From the NCBI GenBank assembly GCA_900184925.1, contig FXYJ02000005.1:186001-250000 (forward strand): DNA of 64,000 nucleotides, written 5' to 3'. Shown here one piece after another: positions 60,193 through 64,000 of this stretch (position 1 is the first letter of the stretch; the number at the start of each line of letters is the position of its first letter). The DNA is from Ruminococcaceae bacterium HV4-5-B5C. GTDB taxonomy: Bacteria; Bacillota; Clostridia; Oscillospirales; Acutalibacteraceae. The position numbers and the translations under genes were made by a program. Below the pieces are notes generated by a model that saw only the letters and a program-made list of their open reading frames with translations, ran no database searches and was not told the DNA's origin.

Positions 60193-61515
60193 TTATCCTT
60201 CCACCACAATGGTGTTATAGATGGTTTCAATCACGTCGACCGGGCGCACAGCATAGTTGACAACCATCGCGTCGATCAGCTCGCCCTGCGCGACCGTGAT
60301 ATCCTCCGGCGCGACGTCACGGATGATTGAGCTTTTCTCCAGCGTCCGGAAATAGGACAGGATATCCGCCTGGAACAGCTTCCGCCCGTTTTCGTCGTTG
60401 GCAACCTTTCCGCTGTAATACAGCATGCCGCGATTGCTGATCTCCGTGGCTATTGAAAGCAGGGTTCGGATGACCTTGTTTTTGCTCATGGCGTAGGTGT
60501 GCGTTTTCGTGAACGTGGTCAGCGTGTTAATATCCTTCTGGATCACCACGCCGTTCCCGCCGACCGGCGACGGAATAAAAACGATCTGGCCGGATTTTGC
60601 AAATTCGGTCTGCTGTGCCGTGGTATAGCGTGTATCAACGTCGACCGCGCCGATGTACGGGGCATTTGTGAGGCTTTCCGTCAGGGGGCAGGCCGCCGTT
60701 GCTCCGGCAACATAGGCGGTGGCCGTCACGTTGTCGACGTGGGTCCCGTTTTCGAGGAAGACACCGTTTTTAACGGAAATCACGCCCTCGAAGTCGGCCT
60801 GAGAATCCGAAACGACCGTCTGAATGTATTTCCCTTCCTCTTGGATCATCCGCTTTTCAAACGCGATGAACAGGGCCTTGATGTCCGGATCGTCGGTGGG
60901 GCAGGCGATGGCGTTGACCGTCTGAAGCTCGATCTGGCTCAGAAAATCGGCATAATCCGCGCTGGTCGCCGTTCCATTCGTCCCGTCCGCCAGCTTCGTG
61001 CCGGCGTTTACGGATAGGGCGGCGTCGGTGGCCGCTTTCGTGAATTTGATCCAGCTGTTGTCCGCGAGGCCGGTAATATCGGCTGCGGTCTGCCGGTCGA
61101 TCTCGGTGGTATCCAGCCATGTGACAACGTCGTACTTCCCGGTTTGTCCCACCGTGTTTTCAACCGACACGCTCAGCCGATTGCCATACGTGCCGGAATA
61201 GAGAGCAGTACAGAGCAGATTCCCGATTGTCGCGGTTGCCTTCGTGCCGGTATTCAGCCGGTAAAAATACGCCTGCGACGAATTTTTCATAGCCTCTGTA
61301 ACCAGCCGCGCGTCTTCTCCGAAATCAGCCGCGAGCGTGGCGGCGTCTTTTCTTGTCAGTAAAATGAGCGTTTTCTCCTTCAGCCACGGAAAGACAGCGG
61401 GAATCCCAACGACGCCGCTGCTCCCTTCCACGGGAGGATTCGCCCCGCTGCCGGCGTAGTTGGTGTAGACGCCCGGCAAAACCTTATTTTGAATTGTCCA
61501 GTTCCCGCCTGCCAT
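60193..61515 (-). CDS. Tail sheath protein, XkdK-like
   Basis: This 440-aa contractile sheath protein has an N-terminal region NKVLPGVYTNY, SGVVGIPAVFPWL and a C-terminal block (NKVIRTLLSIATEISNRGMLYYSGKVANDENGRKLF). The presence of a sheath gene identifies the tail as contractile (myovirus-like). It overlaps the upstream small gene by 32 bp, with its AAGGAGG inside it. Confidence 0.94.
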   Translation of the reverse strand: MAGGNWTIQNKVLPGVYTNYAGSGANPPVEGSSGVVGIPAVFPWLKEKTLILLTRKDAATLAADFGEDARLVTEAMKNSSQAYFYRLNTGTKATATIGNLLCTALYSGTYGNRLSVSVENTVGQTGKYDVVTWLDTTEIDRQTAADITGLADNSWIKFTKAATDAALSVNAGTKLADGTNGTATSADYADFLSQIELQTVNAIACPTDDPDIKALFIAFEKRMIQEEGKYIQTVVSDSQADFEGVISVKNGVFLENGTHVDNVTATAYVAGATAACPLTESLTNAPYIGAVDVDTRYTTAQQTEFAKSGQIVFIPSPVGGNGVVIQKDINTLTTFTKTHTYAMSKNKVIRTLLSIATEISNRGMLYYSGKVANDENGRKLFQADILSYFRTLEKSSIIRDVAPEDITVAQGELIDAMVVNYAVRPVDVIETIYNTIVVEG

Positions 61516-61714
61516 TATGGGAGACCTCCTTCTTCAGAAACTTTTTTGTGATGTTTTTTGCTTCCGCCTCTGTGTACTGCTGATCGGGTACCAGCGCGGC
61601 GGTCAGTATGTCGCGGGTAATTCCTTTCGCGGCATGAATCAGCTGGTTCCCCGAAAAGGTCGGCGCTTTCGTCGAGCCTTCGGCAGGGACCGCTTTTTCG
61701 GATTCGTTTGCCAT
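61484..61714 (-). CDS. Small phage tail protein of unknown function (76 aa)
   Basis: This small hydrophilic protein (MANESEKAVPAEGSTKAPTF...) starts at the TAATG overlap with the tail terminator gene, and its 3' end runs 32 bp into the sheath gene. The unusual overlap and coupling suggest it is translated. Function unknown; it may help sheath assembly. Confidence 0.7.
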   Translation of the reverse strand: MANESEKAVPAEGSTKAPTFSGNQLIHAAKGITRDILTAALVPDQQYTEAEAKNITKKFLKKEVSHNGRRELDNSK

Positions 61715-62154
61715 TACTTTAAATCCTCCTTGTCGATATCAATGGTTTTGACCTTTGGCGTATTATCGATAGGATACAGGTATGTGCTGAAATCGCAAAG
61801 GTCGTGGAGCTCGTCGCCGTCATCGTGGCGGGTGTGGTTTTGGAGCCTCAGCGAGCAGCCTTCGGTCCGCAGGGCCTTCAGCTGAAGGCTGATATTGGCA
61901 AATACCTCGTTCAGATCCTTCTTGACTTTCAATTCGTCCGCTTTTTCCGGCGGCAGATAGGCAATATCCAGTTTTCCGGACACGTTTACCCGGCCTCCAA
62001 GTTCCGTTGTTACGTCCACATCTCCCGCAAACCCGATCAGGAAGCAGCGCGTCGGCAGCTTATCCGGTATCCATTCGGAGTAGATCGGGACGTCAGGGTA
62101 CAATTCGTCAAGCCCTGTCGAAAGGGCCGACAAAATCAGATTAAAAATATCCAC
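61714..62154 (-). CDS. Tail terminator-like protein (XkdJ/DUF6838 position)
   Basis: This 146-aa protein (MDIFNLILSALSTGLDELYPDVPIYSEWIPDKLPTRC...) resembles the phage tail-terminator group and lies between gp10-like and sheath genes. The family is assigned mainly by position and length. Confidence 0.7.
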   Translation of the reverse strand: MDIFNLILSALSTGLDELYPDVPIYSEWIPDKLPTRCFLIGFAGDVDVTTELGGRVNVSGKLDIAYLPPEKADELKVKKDLNEVFANISLQLKALRTEGCSLRLQNHTRHDDGDELHDLCDFSTYLYPIDNTPKVKTIDIDKEDLK

Positions 62155-62664
62155 CTATCTAAGCTCCCTCCGAATCGTTTCTTCAATGTGCCGCGCGGCT
62201 CTGTCCAGCTCCTTCTGCGCTTTTTTTTCGCTGTCCGTCATGACGAACGCGCCTTTGACGTAAGGCTTTTTCAGTCTGATCCAGATTCCCCACTGGCCTT
62301 TGTGCTTCCCGGACTTCTGCAGCTCCGCAGCCTGGCCGTACTTTGATGCGCCTGGCCGCAGTTCGATAAATACCAGTCTGCCCGGCCTCTGCCGGTGGCC
62401 AAACTCGTAATGAGAAGCATAATCTTTCGGATTGAAAACTTTCGCCTGCAGGCCCCCGATGGTCTCGACGACCCCGCTCCGATCCCAAGCCGGCCCGAGG
62501 GTAGGGGAGTCGGGGCTGCTGCCCGTGGCCGTGTTGTCCTTGCAGCGGGCAAGGTGCCTGTCTGCTATGGCGTTCAGCTCAACGGTCCCCTGCGATTTTG
62601 CTATTTCGCGGGCCTGTTTCAGCTGCTTTGTAAACTTTTCATAGGGTGCCGGATTTATAAGCAT
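62155..62664 (-). CDS. HK97 gp10-like tail completion protein (XkdI type)
   Basis: This 169-aa protein has the gp10 feel: SGVVETIGGLQAKVFNPKDYASHYEFGHRQRPGRLVF and a C-terminal helix rich in K/R. Such proteins complete the head-tail joint. Confidence 0.78.
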   Translation of the reverse strand: MLINPAPYEKFTKQLKQAREIAKSQGTVELNAIADRHLARCKDNTATGSSPDSPTLGPAWDRSGVVETIGGLQAKVFNPKDYASHYEFGHRQRPGRLVFIELRPGASKYGQAAELQKSGKHKGQWGIWIRLKKPYVKGAFVMTDSEKKAQKELDRAARHIEETIRRELR

Positions 62665-62667
62665 CGG

Positions 62668-63015
62668 TTATTCCTCCGACAGCGGGATCTCGCTGTGAGA
62701 ATCCGCGTAGCTGAAGCCTTTCCCGGCCCACAATATGAAGGTCTGGCCGGCTTTTGTGGTTACCTTGACTTTATCGCCTTTTCGGATATCGGCGTCCGGA
62801 GAGCAGAACAGGGTATAGCCTCCGGCAGCTTCTCCGCGATCCCCGCTTAAAGACAATTCCCCGCGCCTGTTTTGAGACAAAGCGCAGGGAAGGTCTTGCA
62901 GGACAGCGGTTTCGGTTTGTTCGGTCTGCTTGGTATCCGGGTTCTTGGCGTCGGAGCGGCGGAAGGTGTCGCAGCGGTCAAAGTAAGTGCTCTCAATCGC
63001 TTCCCGCTCCGTCAT
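62668..63015 (-). CDS. Head closure-type protein (XkdH position)
   Basis: This 115-aa protein (TYFDRCDTFRRSDAKNP..., GYTLFCSPDADIRKGDKVKVTTKAGQTFILWAG) has the beta-rich, short form of head-closure/stopper proteins. It lies between the connector and gp10-like genes and overlaps the connector gene by 4 bp. It was assigned by order. Confidence 0.68.
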   Translation of the reverse strand: MTEREAIESTYFDRCDTFRRSDAKNPDTKQTEQTETAVLQDLPCALSQNRRGELSLSGDRGEAAGGYTLFCSPDADIRKGDKVKVTTKAGQTFILWAGKGFSYADSHSEIPLSEE

Positions 63016-63359
63016 CGGATTTTCGCCACCTTAAACATGGCGATCCGCGCGTCGAGGCCACTCAGCCCGCTTCCGGAATCGGAGCCGGAGCCTGAGCTGT
63101 ATTCGATGGTTGTATCTCCGCGCTTGATCGAGGACACGGCCTGCTGGCCGCCGCCTTCCTGCAGGCCGTCGCTTTTGCCGATTTTAACGGCAAGGTCGAT
63201 CCAGAGATGTAGGGCACGGTCGGGAAAGGCCCGGCGGCTTGTTTTTGCATAGAAGTATTCTTCAGCCTGACCGATGTAATCGTCAACCTGATCAGGAGAA
63301 GCCTCCGGGAGCGCCGCCTGAACCTTTTCCTTTACCTTTTCGCGGTCAGCCGCTGCCAT
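63012..63359 (-). CDS. Head-tail connector protein (gp6/YqbG type)
   Basis: This 115-aa protein (ADREKVKEKVQAALPEASPDQVDDYIGQAEEYFYAKT, RALHLWIDLAVKIG) has helical features of the phage gp6-like connector family, and a Ser/Gly linker. It sits just after the capsid genes. Confidence 0.75.
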   Translation of the reverse strand: MAAADREKVKEKVQAALPEASPDQVDDYIGQAEEYFYAKTSRRAFPDRALHLWIDLAVKIGKSDGLQEGGGQQAVSSIKRGDTTIEYSSGSGSDSGSGLSGLDARIAMFKVAKIR

Positions 63360-63361
63360 GT

Positions 63362-63538
63362 CTATTCCTCCTTTGCCTGGCCCTTCTTTCCGGGGTTCTC
63401 CGGCTTCTTGCTGCCATCGTTTTCAGCGGCTTCCGTTTTTCCGAAATCTTCAACGGAATACCCGATTTTTTCATAGTAGTCGGCCTCGTGCTGGGTGGCA
63501 ACTTCCCGCACGACGCCGCCTTTTTTCAGTCTGATCAT
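63362..63538 (-). CDS. Small phage protein between capsid and connector genes (58 aa)
   Basis: The frame runs from ATG 63538 (AAGGAGGATCAT before it) to TAG 63362. The product begins IRLKKGGVVREVATQHEADYY and ends in a K/E/G-rich tail (PENPGKKGQAKEE). Small proteins of this type often follow major capsid genes. Function unknown. Confidence 0.75.
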   Translation of the reverse strand: MIRLKKGGVVREVATQHEADYYEKIGYSVEDFGKTEAAENDGSKKPENPGKKGQAKEE

Positions 63539-63577
63539 ATGATCCTCCTTAATCCCGGCTTATGGCCGGCTCAATGT

Positions 63578-64000
63578 TTAAGTGCTGCTGCGGGTGCAGG
63601 CGGCCAGCGTCGGAACCTGATTTTCCAGCACCCACAGATCGTACAGCAGGTGATAGTCGATCATCGTTTCGTCCCCGATCTGGTTTTCGTCCGCCGAAAA
63701 GACCTTCAGGCTGTCGATTTTGCTGACGGCCACAGGGGCGGACGAATTCATGATCAGAAATTCAATCTGCAGCGACGTGGGATCTGCGACGATGCCCCCG
63801 GCCTCCTGACCTTCGGTGCGCCCGTCCTGAACCTTGATTACGGTCTGCAGACGCTTGGAAGGAACGAAAATGCACGGAAGGTCGTTCACCATCGCGCCGC
63901 GATAGGACACGCCGTTGACGGAGATCTCCCGCTGGAACGTGACAGAGTTGTTTGTATTTTTGGATTCGTCGCGGAAAGCCTGCTCGTTTTTCAGGGATAC
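63578..64000 (-). CDS. Phage major capsid protein, C-terminal part (5' end outside window)
   Basis: This open frame reaches the right edge. At least 140 codons are visible, from VSLKNEQAFRDESKN through SYRGAMVNDLPCIFVPSKRLQ to the end LAACTRSST. The pattern of a VPSKRL beta-hairpin followed by an AVxKIDSLKVF and a YDLWVLENQ segment resembles the C-terminal domain of phage major capsid proteins. The gene order (capsid, small ORF, connector) supports this. It is not certain without the N-terminus. Confidence 0.65.
   Translation of the reverse strand, partial: VSLKNEQAFRDESKNTNNSVTFQREISVNGVSYRGAMVNDLPCIFVPSKRLQTVIKVQDGRTEGQEAGGIVADPTSLQIEFLIMNSSAPVAVSKIDSLKVFSADENQIGDETMIDYHLLYDLWVLENQVPTLAACTRSST

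Larger units (their letters stand above)
44600..64000 (-). mobile_element. Prophage, contractile-tail PBSX/Xkd type (partial, continues past the window)
   Basis: At least 25 minus-strand genes run in the order of a PBSX-like late operon: capsid, connectors, tail terminator, sheath, tube, chaperone, tape measure, LysM, hub, baseplate, fibre, DGR, lysis and regulator. The left boundary is placed between the hairpin at 44542-44579 and the XRE terminator. Integrase, terminase and portal genes are not in the window. Open frames look intact throughout, so the element may be functional, either as a phage or as a tail-like particle. Confidence 0.9.

Overview
The window looks like a chromosome segment of an anaerobic Firmicute of class Clostridia, probably near the Oscillospiraceae/Ruminococcaceae. 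This is inferred from gene families: a Firmicute-type ribosomal protein S12 with its characteristic insertion, an NfnAB-type NADPH:ferredoxin oxidoreductase, an M50 protease of SpoIVFB type, a pyruvate kinase with an extra PEP-utilising domain, and Gram-positive style -35/-10 promoters and AGGAGG ribosome binding sites. No rRNA or tRNA gene was seen.

Chromosomal part (1 to about 44.6 kb). 1-3.3 kb, minus strand: the 3'-truncated end of a LytS/YesM-type sensor kinase, a WYL-domain regulator and a small conserved protein. 3.5-7.3 kb: a MacA/MacB-like ABC efflux system (adaptor, ATPase, permease). 7.3-15.2 kb: a palindrome and a long leader, then an exopolysaccharide operon made of a GDP-mannose pyrophosphorylase-like protein, a multi-membrane glycosyltransferase, a cellulose-synthase-like GT2 enzyme carrying six N-terminal MshEN-type (c-di-GMP-binding family) repeats, and a BcsB-like partner. 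15.2-24.2 kb: a PfkB sugar kinase, NfnA/NfnB, a SpoIVFA-like/SpoIVFB-like pair, pyruvate kinase (minus), a VanY-like protein whose zinc ligands are all cysteine, and a MATE transporter. 24.2-44.5 kb: core information genes rpmE, yigZ-like, dgt, dnaG, rpoD, an Rrf2 regulator, rpoB, rpoC, rpsL, rpsG, fusA, tuf, rpsU, a YqeG-like phosphatase, aroQ, efp and a CD1247-type zinc-ribbon protein, with several clear promoters and terminators.

Prophage part (about 44.6 to 64.0 kb, all minus strand, running off the right edge). This is the late region of a contractile-tailed, PBSX/Xkd-type prophage. In transcription order: capsid (partial), head-tail connector genes, tail terminator, sheath, tube, tail chaperone with a canonical -1 slippery site, tape measure, LysM/hub/baseplate genes, tail fibre, then a complete diversity-generating retroelement (DGR). 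The DGR consists of a formylglycine-enzyme-like (C-type-lectin-fold) variable protein with its variable repeat (VR) at the 3' end, a downstream hairpin with a GATA loop, avd, the template repeat (TR) and a reverse transcriptase. After it come a small ORF, a GH25 endolysin with three nearly identical C-terminal repeats, a Tad2/DUF2829 (Thoeris anti-defence family) protein, a holin, a D12-class adenine methylase and an XRE repressor-like gene.

The strongest unusual system is the DGR. TR (49775-49889) and VR (50420-50534) align without gaps over 115 bp. Of 13 mismatches, 12 fall at adenines of the TR coding strand, which is the signature of adenine-specific mutagenic retrohoming onto the last gene of the tail module. 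It would diversify a putative receptor-binding protein. Other notable points are the MshEN-GT2 exopolysaccharide synthase, the VanY-like protein with a Cys-Cys-Cys site, and the predicted Thoeris inhibitor.
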